37,958 bases of DNA. It comes from Bacteroidaceae bacterium. Lineage in GTDB: Bacteria > Bacteroidota > Bacteroidia > Bacteroidales > Bacteroidaceae. Shown one piece after another: positions 8,145-17,284 of the stretch; the first letter of the stretch is position 1, and each line of letters starts with the position of its first letter. The DNA is taken from positions 1 to 37,958 of the forward strand of contig JAFZYE010000029.1 of NCBI GenBank assembly GCA_017616445.1, written 5' to 3'. The notes beneath the pieces were generated by a model. The model was not told the DNA's origin. It saw nothing but the letters and a program-made list of their open reading frames with translations, and searched no databases. The translations under genes were made by a program, and so were the position numbers.

Positions 8145-8457
8145 AAGACCCACCCCCGTCCCCTCCCTCTATGGAGGGGAGGATAAAGTTGATAGTTGAA
8201 AGTTCAAAGTTTATAGTCAGTTGAAAGAGTTGAAAGTTAAGAGTTTTTTGAAGTAAGAGGTAAGAAGTAAGAGATAAAAATGCGATTAAGCGAGTGCAAA
8301 GTCAAATGTATTTGAACTATGCCGAGCGAGAGCATTTTGGACGAAGTCAAAGTTCGATGGTGTATACATCCTATGGTGTTCTCTCACCTCTCACCACTCA
8401 CCTCTCACCACTAAATCAAAATTGTAAATCGTAAATTGTCAAATAGTAAATAAGAAT
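8145..8457. other. Repeat-filled spacer between tyrS and gpmI
   Basis: No gene is supported. In order it holds a GC-rich hairpin (8160-8179), AAAGTTC/GTTGAAAG-like heptamer sequence (about 8187-8275), a segment around 8280-8350 containing AAGCGAGTGCAAAG, a CTCTCACCTCTCACC array (about 8381-8412), and the leader 8434-8462 shared with tyrS. Confidence 0.6.
8160..8179. terminator. GC-rich hairpin after tyrS
   Basis: A perfect 7-bp stem CCCCTCC/GGAGGGG around a CTCTAT loop, 15 nt after the tyrS stop. There is no T tract, so it may be a dispersed GC-rich repeat and not a classical terminator. Confidence 0.45.
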
Positions 8458-9975
8458 ATGTCAAAGAAAGCATTATTAATGATTCTCGACGGATGGGGAA
8501 TCGGCGACAAGACAAAGGGAGATGTTATCTATTCCACTCCGACTCCATATATGGATTATCTGAACGCTACCTATCCAAATTCACAGTTACAGGCTTCAGG
8601 CGAAAACGTTGGTCTGCCTGACGGCCAGATGGGAAACTCAGAGGTAGGACACCTCAACATCGGTGCTGGACGTATCGTGTACCAGGACCTCGTGAAGATC
8701 AACCGTGCATGCAAGGACGGTTCCATCATGAAGAACCCTGAAATCATAAGCGCATACGAATATGCACAGAAGACAGGCAAGAGCGTTCACTTGATGGGTC
8801 TGACCTCAAACGGAGGTGTACACAGCTCACTCGACCACGTATTCACCCTCTGCGACATCAGCAAGGCATACGGCATCAAGAACACCTACATCCACTGTTT
8901 CATGGACGGACGTGATACCGACCCAAAGAGCGGTAAGGGCTTCATAGAGCAGCTCACAGCGAAGGGCAAGGAGACTGGTTGCGAAATCGCCAGCATCATC
9001 GGCCGCTTCTATGCAATGGACCGTGACAAGCGTTGGGAGCGTATCAAGATTGCATACGACCTCCTCATCAAGGGCGAGGGCAAGCAGGCTACCGATATGG
9101 TACAGGCCATGCAGGAGAGCTATGATGAAAACGTGACAGACGAGTTCATCCTCCCTATAAACAACGCCAACATCGACGGTACCATCAAGGAAGGCGATGT
9201 CATCATCTTCTACAACTACCGCAACGACCGCGCAAAGGAATTGACCATCGTACTCACCCAGCAGGATATGCCTGAGCAGGGAATGAACACCATTCCTGAA
9301 CTGCAGTACTACTGCATGACTCCATACGATGCATCATTCACAGGTGTACACATCCTCTTCCCAAAGGAGAACGTAGAGAACACCCTGGGCGAATACATCT
9401 CATCAAAAGGTCTGAAGCAGCTGCACACAGCCGAGACAGAGAAATACGCACACGTCACCTTCTTCTTCAACGGAGGACGTGAGACCCCATACGAAGGCGA
9501 GGAGCGCATCCTGGTGGCATCACCAAAGGTAGCTACCTACGACCTCAAGCCAGAGATGAGCGCTTACGAGGTGAAGGACAAGCTTGTGGCAGCACTGAAG
9601 GAAGACAAGTACGACTTCGTGGTTGTGAACTTCGCTAATGGCGATATGGTAGGCCACACAGGTATCTACGAGGCCGTAGAGAAGGCAGTGAAGGCTGTTG
9701 ATGAGTGTGTGAAGGAAGTTGTCGAGACCGCAAAGGCAGTTGGCTACGAGACCATCATCATTGCCGACCACGGTAATGCTGACAACGAAATCAACAGCGA
9801 CGGCACACCCAACACAGCACACTCGCTCAACCCTGTGCCATTCATCTATGTCACAGAAAACAAGAATGCGAAAGTGGAGAATGGTGTGTTAGCCGATGTG
9901 GCTCCATCCATCCTGCACATCATGGGCCTGCCTCAGCCAGCTGAGATGACAGGAAAAGACTTGATTAAGGATTAA
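8458..9975 (+). CDS. gpmI: 2,3-bisphosphoglycerate-independent phosphoglycerate mutase
   Basis: A 505-residue glycolytic enzyme that interconverts 3- and 2-phosphoglycerate in the cytosol using two Mn ions. The alkaline-phosphatase-like metal site starts with Asp11 (LDGWG); the phosphorylated Ser is Ser61 in GNSEVGH, and the C-terminal metal motif ADHGN (Asp437, His438) is present. Length and motif order match the bacterial iPGM family. The leader is the repeat shared with tyrS. A GC-rich hairpin follows before the next gene. Confidence 0.97.
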   Translation: MSKKALLMILDGWGIGDKTKGDVIYSTPTPYMDYLNATYPNSQLQASGENVGLPDGQMGNSEVGHLNIGAGRIVYQDLVKINRACKDGSIMKNPEIISAYEYAQKTGKSVHLMGLTSNGGVHSSLDHVFTLCDISKAYGIKNTYIHCFMDGRDTDPKSGKGFIEQLTAKGKETGCEIASIIGRFYAMDRDKRWERIKIAYDLLIKGEGKQATDMVQAMQESYDENVTDEFILPINNANIDGTIKEGDVIIFYNYRNDRAKELTIVLTQQDMPEQGMNTIPELQYYCMTPYDASFTGVHILFPKENVENTLGEYISSKGLKQLHTAETEKYAHVTFFFNGGRETPYEGEERILVASPKVATYDLKPEMSAYEVKDKLVAALKEDKYDFVVVNFANGDMVGHTGIYEAVEKAVKAVDECVKEVVETAKAVGYETIIIADHGNADNEINSDGTPNTAHSLNPVPFIYVTENKNAKVENGVLADVAPSILHIMGLPQPAEMTGKDLIKD

Positions 9976-9985
9976 GAAGCCTGAC

Positions 9986-10021
9986 CCACTCCCTGGCCCC
10001 CACTCTTGGGCAGGGGAGTGG
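9986..10021. repeat. GC-rich hairpin between gpmI and the DUF5686 gene
   Basis: Arms CCACTCCC and GGGAGTGG pair perfectly and the stem continues inside with GCCC/GGGC. It ends 10 nt before ATG 10032, so it may act as a gpmI terminator, cover the ribosome-binding region of the next gene, or both. Its sequence resembles the other GC-rich palindromes in the window. Confidence 0.55.
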
Positions 10022-10031
10022 TTACTTTAAT

Positions 10032-12575
10032 ATGAAACACTCCTTATTATATACACTATCGATTCTGTTCGTATTGTTCGCCATTCCAGTACATGCTCAG
10101 TTTCATGGAAAGGTGATTGATGCCGGTACGGGTGAACCTGTGCCTTTTGCCATCGTGAAATATGTAGGAACATCAATCGGACAGCAAGCGGATCTTGACG
10201 GTAATTTTCAGGTGGGTATCTATAGCGACCACAACAAGCTGGAGGTTTCAAGCCTCGGATATAAGCCTGTTATTGTCACAGTCAACGCTTCGCAAAAGGT
10301 AATTCACAGTACCATTAAGCTGTACTCAGACGAAATCCTGCTCAGTGAAGTCGTTGTGAAGAGCACGAAAAAGCGCTATAGCAGGAAGAACAACCCTGCT
10401 GTGGATCTGATGAGGAAGGTGATTGCCAACAAACACAGGAGTGACATCAAAGAGAAAGACTACTATCATTTTGACAAATATGAGAAACACACGTTCTCGT
10501 ACAACGACGTAGAGAAGAGTTCGCTCGCTGAAGTATGTCCTGAGACAGGTAAGCTGATTATTCCTATCATGGTGGACGAGACCACTTCGATGGAGAATTA
10601 TCGCAAAAGCCCCAAGGCAACCAAGACCACCATCACAGGTAAACGTAGCGATGGATTCAACGCCATGTTGACTTCGGGTGATATGGTGACAGAGTGGGTA
10701 AAGGACATCTTTACGGAAGTGGACATCTATAAAGATAATGTGCGGTTGCTCCAGCATCCGTTCATCAGCCCTATATCTACCTCAGAGGCAATAGCGTTCT
10801 ATCATTATTACATCCAAGACACGATTGAGGTGAACGGCGAACGGTGCATCGATGTTGTGTTTACACCTAACAACAAGCAGGACTTCGGCTTCTCTGGCCA
10901 TCTGTTTATCACAGACGATGCAGAGAATCAGGTGAAGCGGTCCGTGCTGAACATCCCAGAAAAAGGAGGCGTGAACTATGTGGATAACCTGTTGGTCATC
11001 CAGGACTTCATGACCTTACCTACAGGTGAGCGTGTACTTGAGAACGACAATATGATCGTGGAAATGAGCGGCTTGTACGGCATGCTGAATATGGCTTGCC
11101 AACGCTACACCCACTACAGCAACTATAGCTTTGAGCCGATTACTGACAAGAAGGCATTCCGCTATACACAAGTGAAGGATATACAACCCGATGCCGAATT
11201 CAAGGACTCCACTTACTGGGCAGCAGTACGACCTGTCAAGCTGTCTGAGACAGAAAGCAACTTAGGTCGCTCAGTAGATAAAATCAACGAAGATCTGGGT
11301 AGTTTCTGGAAGTATCTCCTCACGGCAGTCGTAGAGAACTCCATCGAGTTGACACCTCAGCCTAACAAACTCGACTTCATCCCGTTGAACGCTATCGTAT
11401 CGCACAACGACATCGATGGAATGCGCTTCCAAGGGAGCCTACAAACCACAGGAAATCTCAATCCCCACCTCTTTGCCCGCGGTTACTATGCATACGGATT
11501 GAAGGATAAGAAATCGAAATATAGAGCAGAATTGGAGTACTCGTTCAACCGTAAGAAATACATGGTTCACGAGTTCCCTCATCGCTCATTGACCGTATCG
11601 TACATGTACGATGACATGTCGCCAGTCGATAAATTTTCGGCAACAGGAAAGAACAACGTCTTTAGTTCGTTCAATACCAGCAAGGTGGACCAGATGATGT
11701 ATGTCAACGACTTCACGACGACATTCAGATACGAAACGAAGAATTTCCTTACATGGACTGTCGCACTCGACCAAGCCAAGTTTACACCAGCAGGAAAACT
11801 CGTCTATCAGCGCAACAGCGATGGTGCTATCCTTCCCAACTTGAAGACGGCTGACATCAAGATAGGTCTGCGATATGCTCCACGCGAGAAGTTCATCCTG
11901 ACCAAGCAACAACGTCTGAGAATCAATCGCGATGCTCTGGAAACAACCCTCGAGCATACCATCGGCTTCGATGGATTCCTCGGAGGACAATATCGCTACA
12001 ACACTACCGAAGCGACAATATTCAAGAAATTCTGGCTCCCAGGTGCCTGCGGATATATTGAGGCTTATCTGAGAGGAGGTATCCAGTGGAACAAAGTGCC
12101 GTTCCCGATGCTTTTCATTCCATCGTCAAACATGTCGTACTTCATTCAGTTCGACCGCTGGTCGTTCAACCTGCTCCGTAATATGGAGTTCCTAAACGAC
12201 CGCTATGTGACGCTCACCCTGAACTGGAGTCTCGACGGAAAAGTATTCAACCGCATCCCTCTGCTGAAGAAACTCAAGTGGAGAGAGAGTCTCGGTTTCA
12301 AGATGTTGTACGGAAAACTGTCAGATAAAAACAACCCATATTTGAACCCCAACGATGATGTATTGTTCCGCTTCCCAACACGCGACGGACAGCCAACTTC
12401 TTTTGTGATGGGCAATACACCTTACATGGAGTTCTCAGTAGGAATCAGCAATATCTTCAAAATCCTGAAGGTACAATACGTCCGCAGACTTAACTACCTT
12501 GATCTTCCTACCGCACCAGGCGGCGACAAAATCAAGAAAAACGGTGTCAGGTTTGCATTGGAATTCAAGTTCTGA
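10032..12575 (+). CDS. DUF5686 outer-membrane protein with carboxypeptidase-regulatory-like domain
   Basis: An 847-residue exported protein (signal cut after VHA, leaving Gln). Residues about 24-105 form the carboxypeptidase-D regulatory-like beta-sandwich that precedes many Bacteroidota outer-membrane proteins (GKVIDAGTGEPVPFA, LSSLGY-type motif). The remainder matches the DUF5686 family: a periplasmic region then a C-terminal part of alternating beta strands ending in aromatic Phe, as in an outer-membrane barrel. There is no TonB box and no SusD partner, so it is not a typical nutrient receptor. Function is unknown. A hairpin lies just before the start codon. Confidence 0.82.
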   Translation: MKHSLLYTLSILFVLFAIPVHAQFHGKVIDAGTGEPVPFAIVKYVGTSIGQQADLDGNFQVGIYSDHNKLEVSSLGYKPVIVTVNASQKVIHSTIKLYSDEILLSEVVVKSTKKRYSRKNNPAVDLMRKVIANKHRSDIKEKDYYHFDKYEKHTFSYNDVEKSSLAEVCPETGKLIIPIMVDETTSMENYRKSPKATKTTITGKRSDGFNAMLTSGDMVTEWVKDIFTEVDIYKDNVRLLQHPFISPISTSEAIAFYHYYIQDTIEVNGERCIDVVFTPNNKQDFGFSGHLFITDDAENQVKRSVLNIPEKGGVNYVDNLLVIQDFMTLPTGERVLENDNMIVEMSGLYGMLNMACQRYTHYSNYSFEPITDKKAFRYTQVKDIQPDAEFKDSTYWAAVRPVKLSETESNLGRSVDKINEDLGSFWKYLLTAVVENSIELTPQPNKLDFIPLNAIVSHNDIDGMRFQGSLQTTGNLNPHLFARGYYAYGLKDKKSKYRAELEYSFNRKKYMVHEFPHRSLTVSYMYDDMSPVDKFSATGKNNVFSSFNTSKVDQMMYVNDFTTTFRYETKNFLTWTVALDQAKFTPAGKLVYQRNSDGAILPNLKTADIKIGLRYAPREKFILTKQQRLRINRDALETTLEHTIGFDGFLGGQYRYNTTEATIFKKFWLPGACGYIEAYLRGGIQWNKVPFPMLFIPSSNMSYFIQFDRWSFNLLRNMEFLNDRYVTLTLNWSLDGKVFNRIPLLKKLKWRESLGFKMLYGKLSDKNNPYLNPNDDVLFRFPTRDGQPTSFVMGNTPYMEFSVGISNIFKILKVQYVRRLNYLDLPTAPGGDKIKKNGVRFALEFKF

Positions 12576-12595
12576 TTCCAGTTTCTTTCAGACTT

Positions 12596-12718
12596 TTAGA
12601 AAATGTTGTAGCCGCTGAAATACATGAAGGCAGCTACAATAGCTATCACCACGATGGCGAGAACGACGTTCAGCCACATGAATGAGCGGTTCTGGCGGTA
12701 TAGTTTACTGTTACGCAT
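12596..12718 (-). CDS. 40-residue single-span membrane protein
   Basis: A short frame on the minus strand encodes a basic N-terminus (RNSKLYRQNRS), one hydrophobic segment at about residues 14-34, and a short tail ending YNIF. The frame is clean, has an ATG with A-rich sequence nearby, and lies 105 nt downstream of the S41 protease gene on the same strand, so it may be its operon partner. The spacer is filled with heptamer repeats. No family is recognised. The alternative is a chance frame, but the basic head plus long transmembrane run argues for a real small protein. Confidence 0.55.
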   Translation of the reverse strand: MRNSKLYRQNRSFMWLNVVLAIVVIAIVAAFMYFSGYNIF

Positions 12719-12721
12719 ATT

Positions 12722-12822
12722 GAGGGTTCAAAGTTCCAAAGTTCAAGGTTCAAAGTTCCAAGTTCAAAGTTCCAAGTTCAAAGTCAATTAATTATGCATT
12801 ATGCATTCTTCATTATGCATTA
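12722..12822. repeat. AAAGTTC and TATGCAT heptamer arrays
   Basis: About 12725-12788 is a run of AAAGTTC/AAAGTTCC units, followed by TATGCAT-type units at about 12793-12822. Together they fill the whole spacer between the S41 gene and the small membrane-protein gene. Confidence 0.7.
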
Positions 12823-12823
12823 T

Positions 12824-14464
12824 CTAAAATTCTGCAAGGATTTTCTTATACGCAGCCTTATCGGCAAGAATCTCTTGCGCCTTCTGCAAATCCAAATCGT
12901 CCTTGAGGGCTTCCTGCACAGAACCTGACTCATAGAAATAGCGTTTGATGATCTCGAGCGCAATCAGCTGGCGAATATCCTTGGCATGATGGTCTATCTC
13001 TTTTGACAGGTTGTGTGTCAGTTTCTTTTCGAGTGCCTCAAACTCAGCCTTTGCATCTTCGTAGTATCCCTCGAACTCAGCCACTTTCTTCAGGTCGTCC
13101 AGACGTTTCTCACTGAGGCGGTCGTACTTGAAGTCGCTATCGATCACCATCTGCTTGAAGTCCTCGAAGTCAGCATCTGTCAGCTTGAATTCTGCTACGG
13201 AAGCGGGTGCAGGATGTGTCTGGAAATACTTTGTGCCATACTGGATGAGCACATCATCGTTGGCGAGATAATAGACAATGTTCTGCATCGTGTCGTGCTT
13301 CACTTCGATGTCGGGCATGATACCCTTACCGCTCTTCACGATTCGCCCGTTGCGTGTCTTGAACTCTTCATCACGAGTGGTATTGCTGTTGTTGGTCTTC
13401 TCGCGTCGCTGCTTGTAGTCGATTTCCTGAATGCATCGTCCACTTGGGATGTAGTACTTGGCAGTCGTCAGTTTCAGGTCGCCATTATACGGCAACTCGC
13501 GTATCGATTGCACGAGTCCTTTGCCGTAAGTGCGTGAGCCCACGATAACCGCACGATCCAAATCCTGGAGGCTACCTGCCACAATCTCGGAGGCAGATGC
13601 GGAACTGTTGCTCACCAACACCACCATCGGAATCTCCTCGTCGAGCGGTTGGTCGTTCGTCTTGTAGGTTTGGTTGCCCCCTTCCACCTTTCCTCGTGTT
13701 TCCACGATGGTCAGTCCCTTGGGTACGAAGAGGTTGACGATGCGTACAGCCTGATCGAGTGCACCACCAGGATTGCCTCTGAGGTCGAAGATGAGGTTTT
13801 GTGCTCCTTGTTCCTTCAACGAGATGACGGCTTTGCGCACATAGCCGTAGCAGTCGTTGGTGAACTGACTGAGGTTGATATAGCCGCTGTTGCCCACCAT
13901 TCCATAATAAGGTATAGCAGGCAGTTTGATGCTCTGACGGGTGATTTTCACCTCACGCGGTTTGCTCTCGTTGGGACGCTGGAACTTCAGCACGAACGTG
14001 GTGCCTGGTTCGCCTCTCAGCAAGTCGCTCACTTCCGGTGTGCCCATCCCTTTCAGGTCGTGGTCGTCAATCTTCAGCAGCACGTCACCTGCCTGCAGTC
14101 CGACAGTTGCAGCAGGCATACCTTCGTAAGGTTCCGCGATGATGACGGTTGAGTCCTTCATCATGCGGATAAGGCTACCGATACCACCATACTTCGCCTG
14201 TGTCATCATCTTCAGATCGCTCTGATCTTCTTCAGGAAAGTATTCTGTGTAGGGGTCGAGCGAATGGAGCATCGCATCGATACCTACCTTGATGACCTTA
14301 TCTGCATCGAGGGTATCGACATAGAACGCATCGAGGTTTCTGTAGATGTTGTGAAAAACGTCCAGATTCTTCAAGACACTGAAGGTCCGGTCGTTCTGTG
14401 CGTTCAAGCTGACGAAAGCCGTACCGACCATCATCAGAAGATATGTAATAAATGTTCGTTTCAT
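12824..14464 (-). CDS. S41 family C-terminal processing peptidase
   Basis: A 546-residue secreted protease (signal cut after LNA, then Gln23). Order: N-terminal helical region, PDZ domain at about 85-175 that recognises substrate C-termini, then the S41 core. The Ser/Lys catalytic pair is Ser288 (SASASE) and Lys315 (YGKGLVQ), with Gln319. A helical C-terminal region rich in Lys and Glu follows. Family members trim or degrade periplasmic proteins. Its -7 box is only 4 nt before the ATG, which predicts a leaderless or nearly leaderless mRNA. The 40-residue membrane-protein gene follows on the same strand. Confidence 0.92.
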   Translation of the reverse strand: MKRTFITYLLMMVGTAFVSLNAQNDRTFSVLKNLDVFHNIYRNLDAFYVDTLDADKVIKVGIDAMLHSLDPYTEYFPEEDQSDLKMMTQAKYGGIGSLIRMMKDSTVIIAEPYEGMPAATVGLQAGDVLLKIDDHDLKGMGTPEVSDLLRGEPGTTFVLKFQRPNESKPREVKITRQSIKLPAIPYYGMVGNSGYINLSQFTNDCYGYVRKAVISLKEQGAQNLIFDLRGNPGGALDQAVRIVNLFVPKGLTIVETRGKVEGGNQTYKTNDQPLDEEIPMVVLVSNSSASASEIVAGSLQDLDRAVIVGSRTYGKGLVQSIRELPYNGDLKLTTAKYYIPSGRCIQEIDYKQRREKTNNSNTTRDEEFKTRNGRIVKSGKGIMPDIEVKHDTMQNIVYYLANDDVLIQYGTKYFQTHPAPASVAEFKLTDADFEDFKQMVIDSDFKYDRLSEKRLDDLKKVAEFEGYYEDAKAEFEALEKKLTHNLSKEIDHHAKDIRQLIALEIIKRYFYESGSVQEALKDDLDLQKAQEILADKAAYKKILAEF

Positions 14465-14530
14465 GATGCAAAGATAGGAAAAAATAATGTAAAATGTAGA
14501 ATGTAGAATGTAAAAATGAAGAAAACTCCT
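14462..14530 (-). repeat. Promoter cassette of the S41 gene (copy shared with ribF)
   Basis: Read on the minus strand this roughly 70-bp block runs AGGAG, TTTTCTTCATTTT, four TACATTC/T heptamers (14485-14512), ATTTTTTCC, the -7 box and CATCATG. The block before ribF (23285-23354) differs at only four or so positions. Confidence 0.85.
14469..14476 (-). promoter_or_regulatory. -7 promoter box for the S41 gene
   Basis: The reverse complement reads TATCTTTG. The last G is five bases before the A of the ATG, so transcription would begin at or next to the start codon. Confidence 0.65.
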
Positions 14531-14569
14531 AACTCTTAACTCTTAACTCTTAACTTTTTTGTATCTTTG
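14529..14569 (+). promoter_or_regulatory. Heptamer array plus -7 box for the alpha/beta hydrolase gene
   Basis: Four TTAACTC-type heptamers (14529-14556) run directly into TTTTG and the -7 box TATCTTTG (14562-14569), 43 nt before ATG 14613. The same arrangement stands in front of ychF. Confidence 0.7.
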
Positions 14570-14612
14570 CGCAAAATGAGCGTTCATTATTAACTTATAA
14601 AACAACAAACTT

Positions 14613-15527
14613 ATGAAAACAAAGCTATTTTTTGCTCTATTGCTCGTCTTCTCATTGAAGGCCGGCTCAATCTTTGCACAATCTAATGGTACCGTTCTTG
14701 AAGATGGCGGTTCAGGTCCTTACAAAGCAATCATGACTGAGGTCGCAGGTTTCGCAGAGCACACAGTGTTCGCACCAAAGGACCTTTCTAAGTTTAACGC
14801 AAAGAATCCTCTTCCTGTCCTCGTATGGGGTAATGGCGGATGTGCCAATTCACCACGTGGACACGAGAAGTTCTTGAACGAAATTGCATCATACGGATAT
14901 ATTGTTCTTGCTACCGGTACCATGCCAAAGGAGGGTGCACCTCGTGGTATGGGAGGCATGGGTGGCGGAAGCCAGTCACGTGCTGAACAGCAGGTAGAAT
15001 CGATGGATTGGGCTTTCGCACAGAATGCAGACAAGAACAGTCCTTACTATCAGAAAATCGACACCAAGCATATCTGTGTATCAGGTATGTCTTGCGGTGG
15101 CTTACAGGCACTCGTTAACTGCTTTGATCAGCGTGTCACTTCTATCATGATTTGCAACAGCGGTTTGCTCAACTCAGGTGGCGGCTCTATGATGGGCGGT
15201 ATGCCAAGCGTGCCAAAGGAGAAGTTGCAGGACATCCATTGCCCAATCATCTACATCCTTGGTGGTGAGTCAGACATCGCTTACGCAAACGGTATGGATG
15301 ACTTCAAGCGTATCGAGAAACAGCCAGCTATCGCTGTGAACCTCCCAGTAGGTCATGGTGGCACATACTCTCAGCCTAATGGTGGCGAGTTCGCTATCGT
15401 AGCTCGCGCATGGCTCGACTGGCAATTGAAGGGTGACAAGGAAGCATCCAAGATGTTTGTTGGCGACAAGCCAGCTATCCTCCAGCGTAAAGACTGGACA
15501 ATCGAAAAAAATGCTAAAGTGAAATGA
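14613..15527 (+). CDS. Secreted alpha/beta hydrolase
   Basis: A 304-residue exported protein (signal cut after IFA, then Gln23). The alpha/beta-hydrolase fold resembles the chlorophyllase/dienelactone-hydrolase-like group: a VWGNGGC oxyanion-strand motif, nucleophile Ser160 in GMSCGG, then probable Asp221 (GGESD) and His248 (VGHGG). An esterase or lipase-like role in the periplasm or outside the cell is likely; the substrate is unknown. A Gly/Met-rich loop near residues 110-120 and another near 190 are unusual. The stop overlaps the next start (ATGA), so it is translationally coupled to the C26-M19 fusion. Confidence 0.82.
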   Translation: MKTKLFFALLLVFSLKAGSIFAQSNGTVLEDGGSGPYKAIMTEVAGFAEHTVFAPKDLSKFNAKNPLPVLVWGNGGCANSPRGHEKFLNEIASYGYIVLATGTMPKEGAPRGMGGMGGGSQSRAEQQVESMDWAFAQNADKNSPYYQKIDTKHICVSGMSCGGLQALVNCFDQRVTSIMICNSGLLNSGGGSMMGGMPSVPKEKLQDIHCPIIYILGGESDIAYANGMDDFKRIEKQPAIAVNLPVGHGGTYSQPNGGEFAIVARAWLDWQLKGDKEASKMFVGDKPAILQRKDWTIEKNAKVK

Positions 15528-17284
15528 ACAAAACGGAAGGCTTTGATTGGAAAGGAATATATGACGGCATGAATGCAGTAAGTCCGTCTGGTTCTAATCG
15601 GCCGATTATTGGAATTACAGGTAACCTACGCGACCAAACCTGTACACTGGCAGAGGGGTATTACCGCTCGGTGTTGATGGTAGGTGGTGTACCTGTAGTG
15701 ATTCCTCCATACGAACAGACTGCGTTGCTCGCGGATCAGTTGGATGGACTTGATGCCATCATCTTCAGCGGTGGTGGTGATATCAATCCACTCTACTTGG
15801 GAGAGCAGCCCGTTCGTGAACTCCATAGCGTAACCCCTATACGTGACCAGCAGGAGCTCCTGCTGGCACGTATGGCTTACGACCGTCAGATACCTATGCT
15901 GGGCATCTGCAAAGGCATTCAGATTATCGCAGCGGCAATGGGCGGGACACTCTACCAGGACATCAACACCCAGCTGTCGACAGTGAATATCAAGCATAGT
16001 CAGGACCTGGATCGTGGGACAGCATCGCATACCGTCAGCATCGAGCCCGACACCTTATTATATAATATGTTCGGAGCAGAGCTGGCAGTCAACTCGTTCC
16101 ATCATCAAGCAGTACGTGAGGCGCCACAAGGTTTCAAGGTGACGGCCATGAGTCCTGACGGGGTGATTGAGGCCATCGAATCAACGGAGTTCAAGTCAAT
16201 CATCGGTGTTCAATGGCATCCAGAGTGCTTCTGCCTGAATGGAGACGAATGCATGATGCCATTATTCGAGTGGTTGGTAGCCGAGGCCGCATCCTTCCGC
16301 AAGGCCAAACAGCTCCACTCACAAATCCTTTCGCTCGATTCCCATTGCGACACCCCTATGTTCTTCGATCAGGGAATCAATTTTCAGAGCCGCGACCCTA
16401 AGATACTTGTCGACCTGCATAAGATGACAGAAGGGCATCTTGATGCCAGCATCATGGTGGCGTACCTCAAACAGGAGGCGCGCAACGATGCCGCATTAGC
16501 TGCTGCTACCCAGAAGGCCAATCATATACTGGATGAGATAGAAGCAATGGTGGCGAAGTCGCCCGACTTGTCTGCCATCGCTTATACTCCAGACGACCTT
16601 TATCGTAACAAGCGCGAGGGACGTAAGTCCATCATGCTGGGCATAGAGAACGGATACGCAATTGGAAAAGATATAAGCAACGTGGAACGCTTCCGCAAAC
16701 GTGGGGTGGTGTATATGACGCTCTGCCATAATGGGGATAACGACATCTGCGACTCTGCCAAGGGGAATGCTGAGCATGGCGGAGTCAGTCAGTTTGGCGA
16801 AAAGGTCATCCACGAGATGAATCGCGTAGGTATGATGGTCGACCTTTCTCATGCTAGCGAGAAGAGTTTCTATGATGCCATCGATATCAGCAGCACCCCC
16901 ATCGTGTGCAGTCACTCATCGGCTCGTGCCTTGTGTGACCATCCACGCGACCTGACGGACGACCAGCTACGTCGATTGGCTCAGTGTGGAGGAGTGGCAC
17001 AGGTAACCTTCTACGATGGTTTCCTGAAGAAAGATGGTGGAGCTACCATCATCGATGCAGTCAATCATCTCAACCACATGGTCGACATCATGGGCATAGA
17101 ACATGTAGGTATCGGAACGGACTTCGACGGTGATGGAGGAGTACCTGGTGTTGCATCAGCCAGTGAGTTAATCAACTTCACACGCCAGTTGCTCAAGCAG
17201 CGCTATAGTGATCACGACATAGAACTCATCTGGGGAGCAAACTTCCTCAGAGTGATGAAATTAATTCAGAATCAGAATGCATAA
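15524..17284 (+). CDS. Fusion: C26 glutamine-amidotransferase-like hydrolase plus M19 dipeptidase
   Basis: A 586-residue two-enzyme protein without an obvious signal peptide. Residues about 20-255 form a class I glutamine-amidotransferase fold of the PuuD/gamma-glutamyl hydrolase type, with nucleophile Cys129 (GICKG) and His232/Glu234 (QWHPE). Residues about 265-580 are a membrane-dipeptidase-type M19 domain with the zinc ligands His274 and Asp276 (HCD), Glu375, His443 and His464. Each half appears complete. The likely job is stepwise hydrolysis of gamma-glutamyl compounds and the released dipeptides. It overlaps both neighbours, the hydrolase (4 nt) and the glutaminyl cyclase (8 nt). A reading-frame error fusing two genes is unlikely as there is no internal start or stop. 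Confidence 0.88.
   Translation: MNKTEGFDWKGIYDGMNAVSPSGSNRPIIGITGNLRDQTCTLAEGYYRSVLMVGGVPVVIPPYEQTALLADQLDGLDAIIFSGGGDINPLYLGEQPVRELHSVTPIRDQQELLLARMAYDRQIPMLGICKGIQIIAAAMGGTLYQDINTQLSTVNIKHSQDLDRGTASHTVSIEPDTLLYNMFGAELAVNSFHHQAVREAPQGFKVTAMSPDGVIEAIESTEFKSIIGVQWHPECFCLNGDECMMPLFEWLVAEAASFRKAKQLHSQILSLDSHCDTPMFFDQGINFQSRDPKILVDLHKMTEGHLDASIMVAYLKQEARNDAALAAATQKANHILDEIEAMVAKSPDLSAIAYTPDDLYRNKREGRKSIMLGIENGYAIGKDISNVERFRKRGVVYMTLCHNGDNDICDSAKGNAEHGGVSQFGEKVIHEMNRVGMMVDLSHASEKSFYDAIDISSTPIVCSHSSARALCDHPRDLTDDQLRRLAQCGGVAQVTFYDGFLKKDGGATIIDAVNHLNHMVDIMGIEHVGIGTDFDGDGGVPGVASASELINFTRQLLKQRYSDHDIELIWGANFLRVMKLIQNQNA

Noticed and set aside
13013-13537. A 174-codon open frame opposite the S41 protease gene
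   Set aside because: Antisense to a protease with all catalytic residues; the Leu/Val/Cys-rich translation has no domain or start signal.
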